Positions 20,250-32,436 of a DNA stretch of 64,000 bases are shown piece after piece. The stretch comes from Termitomyces sp. T153 (lineage: Eukaryota; Basidiomycota; Agaricomycetes; Agaricales; Lyophyllaceae), in NCBI GenBank assembly GCA_018296165.2, contig JACKQL020000005.1, positions 434,001 through 498,000 of the forward strand. Direction: 5' to 3'. Each line of letters begins with the position of its first letter. Position 1 is the stretch's first letter. The position numbers and the translations under genes are program-made. Under the pieces are notes generated by a model. That model was given only the letters and a program-made list of their open reading frames with translations. It made no database searches and was not told where the DNA came from.

Positions 20250-20825
20250 GTGAAGAGACTATGAAACCCTCTACAAAAGATTGGTACAGCATTATTGTCA
20301 AGGACGTCAACAATCCATCAGATAAGGGGTCATTGCACGGGTGTCAGGTAGTCCAGCTCCAATCACTCAAGCGCTTGAGGTCTAATGATCAGCACCAATT
20401 CAAAATAGAACATAAGTCCCATGGTATAAGCCCAGCCTTCCGCTGGTACTTCATACATTTACGCCTTCGACACGTCATTGACCTCAACAAAGTAACTCAA
20501 GTAGATGAGATCATCGGCTCCTCGCCCCAACAGTGGCCTTCGAACACACAGCCCTTGGACAGAACAGAATACGGTATGGGAGAGACAAAGGTTTACTCCA
20601 CCTTGGGTGATACTACAACTGGTCCGCATCAGCGCGGCAAGAGAAACACCAGTAACAGCAATGGAAACGACAATGGTTTGACAACAGCAGAATGGCTACA
20701 CAACTGACAGCACAGCAAGGGAGCAAGAATAGCAGACAACAGCAATTGATGTGTAAGGCACTGCAGCACAGCAAGAAGAAAGAGCGCTTGTAACAAGCGT
20801 GCTGACGCCGGGTAATGCAACTTTT
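20250..20825. other. Intergenic, unit 2: no gene found
   Basis: A 191-codon plus-strand frame covers much of this interval and overlaps the start of the minus-strand membrane gene. It is not kept in units 1, 3 or 4, so I treat it as chance. The interval is otherwise homologous to 14480-14990. Confidence 0.45.
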
Positions 20826-21068
20826 TTATGGGGGACTGAACCACGGTTGTGAGAATGAACTACCCAAGTGAGAGATGCGCTTATGCAAGGCCTGCTCATT
20901 GAGGGACTGCTCAGCGCTCAGCGTTGGCCCCGGCTGTACAGGCACCTGTGCGCCACTTGTGATTGCCCTGAGGTCGTGTGTGTGCCGCGGCCTCCCAGCG
21001 TCATTTCTTTTTCTTGCTGCGATGTGGGTGTTGAGTGCTGTTCCCAGCGAACCATGTAAATCAGTCAT
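20826..21068 (-). CDS. Small conserved ORF (80 residues), unit 2
   Basis: This is the full-length counterpart of 14991-15233: ATG (MTDLHGSLGTALN), same length, same end (WFSPP, TAA). Most differences are substitutions, and the frame is unbroken. The upstream TATA-like box is changed to TATAGAAA. Function unknown. Confidence 0.45.
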   Translation of the reverse strand: MTDLHGSLGTALNTHIAARKRNDAGRPRHTHDLRAITSGAQVPVQPGPTLSAEQSLNEQALHKRISHLGSSFSQPWFSPP

Positions 21069-21499
21069 TGTAAGTCAATAAGTAAAGCTGATAAATGAAA
21101 GGCTTCAGAGAAAAGGAGATACGCACACATGAAGATGTCGTAAGAGCAGCAGTTTGATCACTCGCATCCACGCTCGGATGACGCTCTATTTCTATACCTA
21201 TGTACACATCATATCAAGATACTCCCCATGATCATGATATGACTCACTCGCTCGATAACACCCCAGCGTTCCAATGTGACTCTACAGAATCTACACGCTC
21301 GAATCTGATTCAAATTCAATCACACCTCCTCACACCACACCCACAGCCAGGCCCACGCCCCCCTCCTCTAGTGCCAACTTCAGCCTCTTCACCCCATCTC
21401 CATCCGCACTCAAATCCGCATCGCCGTCTATCTCTTCAGCGGACGTCGTTTTGCAGGCACAGCACCAGCGGCTATGGATCGCACATTCCACGTCAGCCG

Positions 21500-22035
21500 G
21501 TGTATCTGACAAACGACTCGGAGACAGAGACTGTTACCTGGTCTCTATCAATTTGTGGAGTCATGCAGGAGCGCCTTCTGGTCCTTTGCCTTCTGAGCCT
21601 CGACTACTGAGGGTACAATCAACAAACCCTGAACACCGCAACGCTCTGAAACTTACTCTTCGCCTTCCCCCGCCTTCTTCCCATGCAGATCAGCTGGAAC
21701 ATCTGTAGGCAGATGCCTGAAATATGGCTGCGCGATCCACCACGGCAGAACGTCCAACCCCATCTTTTCTTCTTTCACCACAACATTCTCGATTGGTACT
21801 GTCCCATTCTGCATTGATATACGTGCATCGATCTGGTTTGCGTGCGTATTTGTATCAGCATCCGGTTTTCTGAGCAGATACTCAAGATGGGGGGAACAAA
21901 CAAACCTCAAATCTCCGTGCCAACGGTCTCCTCATGCTCATCAACCCACGCCCATCCATCCTCCTCCCCCTCCTCCAACCGCTTCACTACAGTGGCCCGC
22001 ACCTTTCCAATATTCTCCCTCAGATCATGGAGACC
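21500..22035 (-). pseudogene. DUS1-like 3' fragment, junction of units 2 and 3
   Basis: The best-preserved of the array fragments: the minus strand reads LRENIGKVRATVVKRLEEG, then LEYLLRKPDADTNT, IENVVVKEEKMGLDV and LPWWIAQPYFRHLP with DLHGKKAG following, in one long frame (21653-21910). It lacks the dihydrouridine synthase catalytic domain. The fragment ends where the + strand Ser/Pro gene begins. Confidence 0.6.
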
Positions 22036-22319
22036 GTGTGAAAAGTGCAAAGCTGAGCTTGCACGTGAACATGAAAAAGTTCGTGAGCTCGAAATCGAAT
22101 GCAAGATGTCTTCCGTTGCGAGCGTGAGACAGCGCTCCCAGCTCAAATGCCTTGGGTACCTCCCCATGCCCGAGCCCCCTCCCTTTGAGACCCCCCGTGC
22201 AGACGGGGAAAGTGGATGACGTGGAGCATTGGGTTCAAAGCATGGCTGCCTCTGAGGTTAGTGTTTTCATGGAATTTGTTGTTTGATGTTCGAAGATACT
22301 GAATCTTGTATTCTGGTCA

Positions 22320-23814
22320 GTTCAATACACCAACGGAGCCTGCGACACCACCTGTGCCTCCGTTGTCTTGGCCTAATTGTTCACCGCACGGTTCAAGTGT
22401 TGTACCAGATTTCATTTCAAGCGGGACCATCCCTATTGAGGTGCAGCTTCCTGTAAGTCCCTTCCACATTTTTCTTTGACCTCTTTCACGCATTGTTCAA
22501 TCTCCTAGACTTGCCCAACAAGTTTCATCTCACAACTTGTGAAGACGTCATGTTCCTCAGCTTCAACAGTCATCCTCTTCAACTCGGGTCCAATCCTAGC
22601 ACTCAGGGACAACCAACACAGTTACTATTGCCTCGATCTCCATTTCAGTATCAACGCCGCCTAGAATCAGAGTGACCAGGGTTCGTGCCCGTCATACCTG
22701 ACATGCTCGATGGAGACAAGGGTATCCAGCTTATGAACTTTGGGACGCCTGGATTCGTGCCAATCTCCATTGTCAAGACCAATACGTTGGAGGGTAGTTT
22801 GCAATCGATGGCAGAAAGTGACAGGAGATATCAGGGATGGAGGGCGGTGGGAGGAGGGGTGGGCTCAAGGATTTATGAAGCCCCTGCGTCGTCGTTATCA
22901 ACAATCTCGGGCCCAGAGGTTAGGTCATTGTATGCTCCACCCCAGATGCAGACGCCGAAGACACAAATATATGGTGACCCTTCGACTTCTGCCTCTCAGC
23001 GGCAGAGACAAACGCCGAGATAAGCACCACAACAGATATATTCATCAATATCTTTTTCAGGTTCAGCAGGGTCTGGATCTGGATTGAACATCTATTCACC
23101 CTTCCTATGCACCCCCCACCTCCGGCACTGCACCTCAACAAATGTCCACCCACACCTCAAGCACTGGTACCAGTCCCACCCCCACCCCCTCCGCATCCGG
23201 AATCCCTACTGTCATTCCTTCCTCCCCTCGAGGACCTACATCAATCTATGCCTCCTCCTCTCCACGCACAGTACTCTTCATCCCTCCTCCCACATCCCAA
23301 TCCACGTCATCTACACATGCCAGCATCAGGTTCAGACCGCTCGGGCTTGGTGCCCGTAATCTCTCGCCTGCCTCAGCGGCAAATCTACAGCCCAAACGTC
23401 AACGTGGGTGGACCCGTTATAACCAGCTCCAGCGCCAACGGGTACCCGTATCCTGTCTCACCCGGCTCACGTTCCGGAGGTCTTCCTGGTGTCGGTGGGG
23501 CTACGCCCAGGTCATACACCACTTCTCTCCCAGGCTCAGGCATGGAAATGAACACGCGCACGCCAGGTGGTTCAGTGGCTCCGCTACCTACCATGGCAGG
23601 GTGGGGAACAGCGACAGCAACGCCTAGGTCAAGGATGGGCTCGTTACCCAAGGGTTACGCGACGCCGCGTGCACAGCCGGTGGTATTGTATGAGGATGAG
23701 GATGAGGATGAGGATGAGGAGGATGATCATGATCTGGTGACTAGGATGAATACGGAGGCAAATAGGAGTGGGAGGGGCGGGATGACGTTGCAGATTCCGC
23801 CCATGAATTATTGA
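22320..23814 (+). pseudogene. Ser/Pro/Thr-rich gene, unit 3 (broken)
   Basis: Exons correspond to those of unit 1: an N-terminal exon starting FNTPTEPATPP near 22321, the central exon from about 22510, and the last exon from about 23061. It shares with unit 2 the TGA after YQRRLESE and the short deletion after NIY that shifts the last exon. The second half is then open from about 23107 to the TGA at 23812-23814 in the ancestral frame, with the acidic tail (YEDEDEDEDEEDDHD) and MTLQIPPMNY end. Disabling mutations shared with unit 2 must predate their duplication. Confidence 0.65.
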
Positions 23815-24317
23815 GGTGTAGGGGCCTTGTGGTTTATTTCGTATTGTTTTATTTCGTGCTGTATGGATTCTGGACTCGGATGGATTCAAGCTCAATTAAA
23901 CTTGGTCGGGATACTATTGATACCTTGTATAGATGTACTATGCATATTTTGTATATTGTAGGATGAATAACAACCATAGTCCTCAGTATTTCTTGGTGTC
24001 TCTTGGTCCGTAATAATCCTCCTGAGGCAACCTTCCACTGCCAGCCCAAGCAGTCAAAATGATATTATCCTGTCACTTGATTACACATGGCTCATATCAA
24101 GGGAGAGTGTCAAGAACATCTTGGGCGCACCTATGGATCCCCAGACTCCTTGTCATCATCACACTTCAGTGGTCAACTATCCATTGAGGTGTATAGTATC
24201 TACCTCTTCCTCTTATTTCAGTCCTAAACTCTCCATCATCATGCGAAACCTCCCAAGACCGGTCCTGCCTCAACATTATCCCTACAGAGCCCAGTGAAAA
24301 CTATCAACCAGTCTGTG
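23815..24317. other. Intergenic between convergent genes, unit 3
   Basis: Homologous to 17928-18485 and somewhat shorter. No coding signal. Confidence 0.6.
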
Positions 24318-25959
24318 TCAAATATGAGGTATGTTATTGATCCAGTCAACAGATGTGAAGATCCCTGGGTTTGGCTTCCTCAATACCACAAACATATCCA
24401 CCAAAAGGAATAGACGTGCTAGGGGGTAGACATATACACTGATTAGAATAACATAAGAGCAAATCATAATAAAATACCACCCAAGTAATCGAGGTGGGTT
24501 ACCTACTAGCCGTGGTTTCATCCGAGCTGTAGCCTCTGTACCAAGAATAAGGAAGGTTGGGACACAGGAGGTGAGGGTTGATGAAATACGCCATAACAAC
24601 TGCTCGGTTTTACTTGGGAATTCAAGATACCATGCGAGGCAATGAGTAGCTCCAAATATGAATCCCACAACACAGCATGCGCATTCAAGAATCAGTACCT
24701 GATGGTAATTCGACATGTATTGCAAATTATGCATTTCGTCCAGAATATCGGAGAGCAACGCCGCCAAAGTCTTTTGCTTATGATTCTTACGCGCGTCACT
24801 GGGGACATTTTGGTCGGACGGGAGTGTGCAAGATCCGTGTAGAATGACTTGTTCAGGAATAGGTAAAGCAGGGGACACGGTGATGACGAGGTGTTTGGAT
24901 GTAGATCCGGCGAAGTCATCGTTAGATGTCTGGTCTTCAAAAGACTCAGACGACTCCAGGGATTGACTTGCATTGTGATGAGTAACATTATCATGATTGT
25001 GATTGTTGGAACTAATGTTATCATCACACTCCTTTGAACTTTGACTGTTCGAGGGAGTAGATTCAAACTGTAAATGAGATGGAGGAAGGTCCCTGCCAAC
25101 GATCGAATTCCCTTCGGGGTTTTGTTCGGAAGACGATCGAACCTCAGGCGTAAGTCGATCTGGAACAGAGGGAGAACCCGCGTCCTTGGTACCTGATTCA
25201 TCATAGGCTGGAAGTATGATCGGGCAGTCGACGTCGAAAGGCTTATACCACCAGAAGAAGTATGTCATGAAGTTGAGAATGGCAAAGGCACATGTGGCGA
25301 TCTCCAGCTCAGTGATGGCGAGATGCCGAACCACACGCACCAAGATCTGTAGTATAAACCAAGTGACCTGAAGGATGATTATGGATTTCGAGAACCAATC
25401 CCCTTTACTTTTATCTTGTATTTCATCCTCTGTGATCGTAATATCACCATTTCTCAAGTAAGTTTTGAGGTCGTCAAGATTTATGGGTGAGTACTGGTCA
25501 CTACCAGGTTTACGAGTTTGAAATCCGTTCATAATTGCAAAGAAGCCATGAACCCGAGTCCACCCAAATTCTGAACAGAAACACAGACGTTGTGAGCCAT
25601 AATTATTGCCTCGAGACCTATGAATTTATTCACATACCTTGATATTTAGATGCTAATTCACCCGCAAACCGCCACTGCACACATGAAAGCAGGACCACCA
25701 TTTCAGGAGCAATTAATGCAGAACAAAAAAAGGAGAAACGTAGTAAAAATCTATCGATGAAAGGCCTTTTTGTGAAAGTCTTCATCGGAATTTGTGGATG
25801 GACGGCCATCCAGGTACAAGCAAAGATGACAGTAAGGCAGCTCCAGATAATGTCATAGATGCTTCGATCATTGGATGAGGTGGTAAGTTGGGAGTTCATA
25901 CTAGAAGAGTCCGAAGATAACGCCGCGGAGAGCTGGCGCAAACCGAGTGTGACGATCAT
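24318..25959 (-). CDS. Multi-pass membrane protein, tandem paralogue 3
   Basis: Exons 25959-25638 and 25570-24318 (donor GTATGT, acceptor TTCAG, 67-nt intron) join to 524 codons without stops. It keeps the family order: short leader (MIVTLGLRQLSAAL), IWSCLTVIFACTWMAVHP, membrane helix, SKGDWFSKS, paired helices, WWYKPFDVDCPI (Asn to Tyr here), Ser-rich loop and C-terminal helices ending DWINNIPHI. The stretch after the loop is unique to this copy (KNHKQKTLAALLSDILDEM) and the following helix pair is also diverged (ICSYVILISVYVYPLARLF). Compared with the near-identical N-terminal half this points to local diversification or exchange. Confidence 0.75.
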
Positions 25960-26341
25960 CGTTGTGAGTATGGCAAAGCAAGAATAGTGATCCAAGAAGG
26001 ACAAGGAAAAATAGTGGTGTGAAGGGTGAACAGAACTTCTAGAAACATTATATACCATCTACTATCTTTATTTGCGTGCATCATGTGAAGAGGCTATAAA
26101 AACTTTCCGCAGAGACTTGGTACAGCGTTATCGTAAAGGATGTCAACGATCCATCAGACGAGAAGTCGTTGCGTGAGTGTCGGGTGATCCAGCTCCAATG
26201 ACTCAAGCGCTCGAGGCCTAATAGTAAGCGCCAGCCTCGGAAAAGAACACAAGTCTCATGGCACAGGCTCAGCCTTCCTCTGGCACTTCAAATATTTACG
26301 CCTCCGACACCTCAACAAAGTGACTAAAGTGGATGAAATCA

Positions 26342-26875
26342 TCATCGGCTCCTCACCCGACAGTATCCTTCGAGCACACAGGCTTGGACAAGGCGGAATA
26401 TAGTACGTAAGAGGCCAAGGCTTGCTCCACCTTGGGTGGCATAGCTAGTATTACGAGGAAGAAAAATACCAGTAACAACAACAGAACGACAAGAGCAGGA
26501 TGGACAACTAACAGCACAGCAAGGGAGCAAAGATGGCAGACAACAGCAATCGATGTGCAAGGCACAGCACAGCAAGAAGACATAGCCCTTGTTACAAGCG
26601 TGCTGACGCCGGGTAATGCAACTTTTTTATGGAAGACTGAACCACGGCTGTGAGAATGAACTACCCAAGTGAGAGATGCGCTTGTGCAAGGCCGGCTCAT
26701 TGAGGGACTGCTCAGCGCTCAGCATTGCCCCCGGCTGTACAGGCGCCTGTGCGCCAGTTGTGATTGCCCTGAGGTCGTGTCTGTGCCGCGGTCTCCCAGC
26801 GTCATTTCTTTTTCCTGCTGCGATGTGGGTGTTGAATGCTGTTCCCAGCGAATTAGAAATCGGTCATTGTAAGTT
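26342..26875 (-). pseudogene. Small ORF region, unit 3 (broken)
   Basis: Homologous to the 80-residue ORF of units 1 and 2. The minus strand starts ATGACCGATTTCTAA near 26866, so the frame stops after four codons; the rest (QVPVQPG, LSAEQSLNE-like region) is still recognisable down to 26630. The TATA box near 26990 is kept. A Cys/Ser/Leu-rich frame (26353-26700) on the same strand is the unit's equivalent of the unassigned CAGCAA stretch. Confidence 0.45.
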
Positions 26876-27379
26876 AATAAGCAAAGCTGATAAAATGAAA
26901 CGCTTCAGAGAAAAGGAGATACGCGTACACGAAAATGTCATAAGAGCAGCAGGTTTGATCACTCGCCTCCACGATCTTGACGCTCTATTTATATATCTAT
27001 GTACACGTCATATTAGAATACTCTCCATGACCACAATGCGACTCACTCGCTCGATTACACCAGGAACAGAGGCCAGCATCTTAATGTGACCTCTACAGAG
27101 TATCCACGCCCAAATCTGATCCAAAAATCGATCACCACCTCCTCACACCGCACCCACGCCCATGCCTCCCTCCTCTAGCGCCAACTTCAGTCTGTTCACC
27201 CCATCTCCATCCACACTTGAACCAGCATCTCTGTCTATCTCTTCAGGCGGACGTCGTTTCGCAGACACAGCACCAGCAGCTATGAATCGCACATTCCAAG
27301 TTAGCTGGTGTGTCTGACAAAGGACTTGGAGACCGAGACGTTACCTGGCTCGACTGAGTTTGTGCAAGCATGCGGGAAC

Positions 27380-27850
27380 TCCTTCTGGTCCTTTGCCTTC
27401 TCAGCCTCGACTACTGAGGGTACAATCAGCAAACCCTGAACACCGCAACGCTATAAAAACTCACCTTTCACCTTCCCCGCCTTCTTCCCATGCGGGTCAG
27501 CTGGAACATCCGGAGGCAAAGGCCTAAATTACGGCTGCGCAATCCACCACAGCAGAACGTCCATCCCCGTCTTTTCATCTTTTACCACAAGATCCTCAAT
27601 TGGCACTGTCCTATTCTGCGTCGCGATACATGCATCAATCTGGTTTGTGTGTGTATCTGTATCAGCATCCAGCTTTCTAAGCAAGTACTCAAAGTGGGAA
27701 CAAGCGAACCTCACGTCTCTGTGCCACCTGCCTCATGATCTCTTCATATCCAACAACCCACGCTCATCCCTTCCCTCACTTTTCCTCTTCCAACCGCTTC
27801 AGTACAGTGGCCCGCACCTTTCCAATATTCTCCCTCAGATCATGGAGACA
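27380..27850 (-). pseudogene. DUS1-like 3' fragment, junction of units 3 and 4
   Basis: The minus strand holds LRENIGKVRATVLKRLEEEK, FEYLLRKLDADTDTHTNQIDA, IEDLVVKDEKTGMDVL and LWWIAQP (27529-27714), then a frame break before the HGKKAG block. Truncated at the same duplication junction as the other copies. Confidence 0.55.
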
Positions 27851-28129
27851 GTGTGAAAAGTGCAAAGCTGAGCTTGCACGTGAACATGAAAAAGTTCGTG
27901 AGCTCGAAATCGAATGCAAGATGTCTTCCGTTTCGAGCGTGAGCCAGCGCTCCCAGCCCAAACGCCTCGGGTAACTCCCCATGCTCGAGCCCCCTCCCTT
28001 TGTGACCCCTTATGCAGACGAGGAAAGTGGACGACGTGGAGTGTTGGGTTCAAAGCACGACTGCTTCTGAGGTTAGTGTTTCGTGGATTTTGTTGTTTTA
28101 TGTTCGAAGACATTGAATCTTGTATTCTG

Positions 28130-29458
28130 GTCAGCTTAATACACCGACAGAGCCTGCGACACCACCTGTGCCTCAGCTGTCCTGGCCTAATCGTTCACCG
28201 CACGGTTCAAGTGTTGCATCAGGTTCCATTTCAAGCGGGACCATCCCTATTGGGGTGCAGCCTCTCGTAAGTCCTTCCCGCACTTTTCTTTGATCTCTTT
28301 CACTTATTGTTCAATCCCTTAGTCTCGCCCAACCAAGTATCATCTCTCCAACTCGAGAAGACGTTATGCTCCTCAGCCCCAACAGTCGTCCTCTCCAACT
28401 CGGGTCACATCCTAGCACCCAAGTACAACCAACACAGTTACTATCGCCTTGATCTCCATCCTGGTGCCAACGCCGCCTAGAATCAGAGCAACCAGGCTCT
28501 ACGCCCGTCATACCTGACATGCTCGATGGAGACGAGGGTATCGAGTTTATGAACTTTGGGACGCCTGGATTTGTGCCAATCTCCATTGTCAAGACCACTA
28601 CGTTGGAGGGTAGTTCGCAATTGAAGGCGGAGAGTGATAGGAGATATCAGGGATGAGGGCGGCGGGGGGAGGGGTGGGCTCGAGGATTTATGGAGCCCCT
28701 GCATCGTCGTTATCAACAACTTCGGGCCCAGGGATTAGGTCATTGTATGCTCCACCCCAGATGCAGACGCCGAAGACACAAAAATATGGTGACCCTTCGA
28801 CTTCCGCCTCTCAGCAGCAGAGACAAACGCCGAGATAAGCACCACAACAGATATTTTCATCAATATCTTTTTCAGGTTCAGCAGGGTCGATCTGGATCGA
28901 ACATCTATACACAGGCCCACCCTTCCTATGCACCCCCCACCTCCGGCACTGCACCTCAACAAATGTCCACCCACACCTCAAGCACTGGTACCGGTCCCAC
29001 CCCCACCCCCTCCGCATCCGGAATCCCTACTGTCATTCCTTCCTCCTCTCGAGGACCTACATCAATCTACGCCTCCTCTCCGTGCACAGTACTCTTCATC
29101 CCTCCTCCCACATCCCAATCCATGTCATCTGTACACATGCCAGGACCAGGCTCACCACTCAGGATTGATGCCCGTAGTACCTACCCCGCCTCAGTGGCAA
29201 ATATACAGCCCAAACGTAAATGCGGGTGGACCCGTTATATCCAGCTCCAGCGCCGATGGGTACCTGTATCCTATATCACCTAGTTCACATTCCGGAGGTC
29301 TTCCTGGTGTCAAAGGGGTTATGCCCAGGTCATACACCACTTCTCTACTGGGTTCAGGCATGGAGATGAATGCGCGCATGCCAGGTGGTTCAGTGGTTAC
29401 CATAACGAGATGGGGAACGGCGATATCAAAGCTTAGGTCAGGGACGGGTTTATTGGGG
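28130..29458 (+). pseudogene. Ser/Pro/Thr-rich gene, unit 4, first part (interrupted)
   Basis: The N-terminal exon (LNTPTEPATPPVPQLSWPN) and the long Ser/Thr exon are recognisable; the central exon has TGA at the position of CGA in unit 1 (CCTTGATCTCC), a second TGA after YQG, and smaller indels. The last exon keeps NIYTQAHPSYAPP without the deletion of units 2 and 3. The gene is cut near 29458 by a 2.4-kb insertion; its acidic tail and end lie at 31857-31990. The final 150 bases before the insertion already show CG to TG/CA changes. Confidence 0.6.
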
Positions 29459-31856
29459 CCACTCATTGTCTGGGATGGCACTTTGAGTTTCCATCCAAAA
29501 ATGAGAAATGGCTGTGGTACACTTTATCCATTGTCATCACTTTCTTCCTGGTCTGTGCAATCTTATATTATATCATGTTTTCATGTAGCTATCAAGTTAG
29601 GCTGACTCTCAGCTGTGACATTCTCAATCACATACTGGTCAAGATACCACTTTAGATGTTGAAGGTCTTCTTTGTTCTCTTGCAGGACTTTATTATTCCC
29701 TTTTAATGGCTAGTCTATTTGTTATGATCTGTTTCCAGAACCCCAGACCTTGCTCCTAGCCATCTTGCTTCTCTGGAGTTCATTCTTCTTCCTCCCTTTG
29801 ACTTCTCCAACCTTTGCCTACCCATGGCACCCACTCTGGGTAACTCTGACACTTCTTTGGCAAACCCTGATGGCTCCTTACACCTTCCCTGCAGCCATTA
29901 ATGCTTTTCCTGACTCTTCTGAGCTCCTGGGACCCTCCTCCACTGTTCCTGACTCTGGCATACATTACCAACTCATCTCCCCAGTTTGCCTGACCAACCC
30001 TGGAGCATCATGGTGACCCTGAGATGGCCTGCATCTTCAATTGATCCCATTAGAATATCACTGTGGCCCATCCCCTGATCATAACCAACACCCATCAACT
30101 CTGTGCAGCTCTGTTGAACCCCACTGCCATACCCACCATCCCCTGGAGCTCTCCAGTAGTCAGTATATAGGTCATAGAGGTTGTAGAGTAGCTCCTTGTA
30201 CTCTAGTCTTGATATTGCTTTACCTGATGTGTTTCTGATTGTTTCTGTCTCATGTCTTGTGTTCTGTGTTATGTCTCCTTCTTATCTCAGTCTCCCAGTC
30301 TTGTCTTGTTCCTATTTCCATTATCATTCTTGTTATTGTTTTGTATCTCTGCTTGAATCTATTTTTGTTCTTGTCTCAATCTTGTCTTGACTCTATCTTG
30401 TCTTATTTGACTCCATTTCCATTATTGTGTTCAAGTCCTTTCAACCCTAATGCCTTTACAAACTCCACGCTTACAATTACAAACTTTAAACCAACTCCAG
30501 ACCTTGCTATTCACTTGGCCCCAAAACCCATCAACATCTGTTGATCCCCCATCAAGCTCTGGCTCTGCTCCCATCACTCACATAGCCTCCACTTACCCTG
30601 TACCTTCAATACTTGCTTCTGGACTTGTACCTGCCACTTCATCAAGCCTGACCCTTCTCCTGCAACTCATGTTAGACTCCTCCAGACTACCCTGGACTTG
30701 TTTGGATCACTCCCCCTTGCTTACCCTCACAAGTCCCCAACATCTAGACTGTCTCTGAACACTGAGTAATCAGTATAGGACATCATGGTCCACCTAGTAA
30801 GGATTTGCCCAGTGTAGCTGAACCCCCATGGTCAGCAGAATTTGACACTATTATTTTATCTATCGGCATGCTTGCTTCTCTTAGTTCAGATGTTTTCAGT
30901 CATCAGAAACCCTCACCCTAGGATTTAAACTCAGGTTGAGTAGGTGACTTACATACCCCATTTTTTATATAATGCAATAATGCTGATCCTGGATCAGCAT
31001 TTTGAATTCTGAGCTCTCACTACTACAGTAGATCATGACAACACATATTCTAGAGTCATACAGAATGAATAACATAGCTGATATCATAACACAGCTAGTA
31101 CTTCCAACATCTTTAGTTCATGAAACTCCAATTTACAAGATCTAGGTTAGATGTTTCTAAGTCAAGCAATCAATCATGAAGCCATGAAGGAGGAAAAAGT
31201 TGTAGCTATGGTTGCCATTATAATCATCTTGAAAGAATTTTCAAGTGAGTGTCCTATTGTCAATACAAAGATGTAGATGTATGTATTTATCTGGTAGTAG
31301 CATCCAGAGAGCCTTACCCTATCAATGAATAAAAGGTGATTGGAACTTGTATAAAAGAGGAAAAAAGGAAGGAGGTAGTGCATTAGTTTGTGTGCTCCCT
31401 TCCCTCTAGAACTATCACTGGCTGGCCAAGCATCCACTTCACAAGGATTGCTTGGGCCAAGCACTCACCTGTTGATCCCACTCCAACTGATCCTTTGCAA
31501 TATCTACTACTTGTCTGTTTTAATACAAAGTTGACTTAACTTACAAACATTCTATCAGCAAACTTCTGTGAGTGTGCATGATGTAAAAAGAGGGGTATAT
31601 CAAGATGATCATCTAGATCTGTGGCCATACTAAGGCCACCTCACTCATTTTGTGATTCTGCCAGCCTTGGAATAGCAACAGAAATCAATGCAGATATTTT
31701 TACCTTCATGGCCATTTCCAACAAGTTCCAGCAAGGTTACCTTGATATATCCAAGGTTCAGGAGCTAGGAGTTCCATGAGTGTCTGCATTTTCTAGTGAA
31801 AGGAGACATAGAATTAGCAGAAACAAGCTTTGTTCTAATGAGGGGAATGACTGTAC
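29459..31856. mobile_element. 2.4-kb insertion in the unit 4 Ser/Pro gene
   Basis: Comparison with units 1-3 shows this segment splits the last exon. It includes a solo LTR (29720-30847); the remaining 260 and 1000 bases are AT-rich, nearly free of CG and match nothing else in the window. A perfect inverted pair, CTGATCC/GGATCAG, sits at 30991. I see no transposase or reverse transcriptase, so the outer element cannot be classified. The ends are known only to within some ten bases. Confidence 0.5.
29720..30847 (+). repeat. Solo LTR (family LTR2) with target duplication
   Basis: 1128 bp, TGTTATGATC...GAATTTGACA, flanked by perfect 5-bp CTATT repeats (29715-29719 and 30848-30852). TATA-like GTCAGTATATAGG is near 30160. 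Related copies are at 8524-9610 (minus), near 43007-43800 (minus) and at 52321-53507. Five-base duplications fit a gypsy-type integrase. Strong CG depletion suggests it is older than the 52-kb copy. Confidence 0.88.
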
Positions 31857-32436
31857 CCAGGGGTAACATGATGCTGTGAAGATGAGGATGAGGGGGAAGA
31901 TCATGATTTGGTGATTAGGATGAATATGGAGGCAAATAGGAGTTGGAGGGGCAGGATGACATTGCAGATTCTGCCCATGAATGATTGAGGTGTATGGGAA
32001 GCTGAAGTACTCTGTGGTTTATTTCATATCATTTTGTTTTGTTCTGTATGGATTCTGGACTCAGATGGATTCAAGCCCAATCAAACTTGGTCAGGATGCT
32101 AATGATACCTTGTATAGATGTACTATGCATATTTTGTATATTGTGGGATGATTAACAACTGTAGCTCAGTATCTCTTGTTGTCTCTTAGTCCATGATAAT
32201 ATGACATAATTCCTCCTGGGGCAACACTGCCAGCCCATCAGCCCATGCAGTCAAAATGATGCATTATCCTGTCATTTGATGATACATGGCTCATATCAAG
32301 GGGGAGTGTTGAGAACATCTTGGGCACACCTATGGATCCCCAGACTCATTGTCATCATCACACTCCAATGTTCAAATATCCATTGAGACTGGTCTTGCCT
32401 CAACATCATCCCTTGAAAACTATTAACCAGCCCATG
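31857..32436 (+). pseudogene. Ser/Pro gene end and 3' flank, unit 4, CG-decayed
   Basis: This continues the unit 4 Ser/Pro gene: GTACCCAGGGGTAACATGATG matches ACCCAGGGGTAACACGACG in unit 1, followed by a shortened acidic tail and the MTLQI-type end (about 31990), then the 3' flank common to units 2-4. Practically each CG of the other units is TG or CA here (ACGACG to ATGATG, GGCGGG to GGCAGG, GACGTT to GACATT, CCGCCC to CTGCCC). Confidence 0.65.

Noticed and set aside
20132..20707. 191-codon plus-strand frame in unit 2
   Set aside because: It overlaps the start of the membrane gene and is not open in units 1, 3 or 4.
29459..31856. LINE or DNA transposon as the outer insertion in unit 4
   Set aside because: No reverse transcriptase, poly-A end, terminal inverted repeat or transposase could be read, so it is left unclassified.
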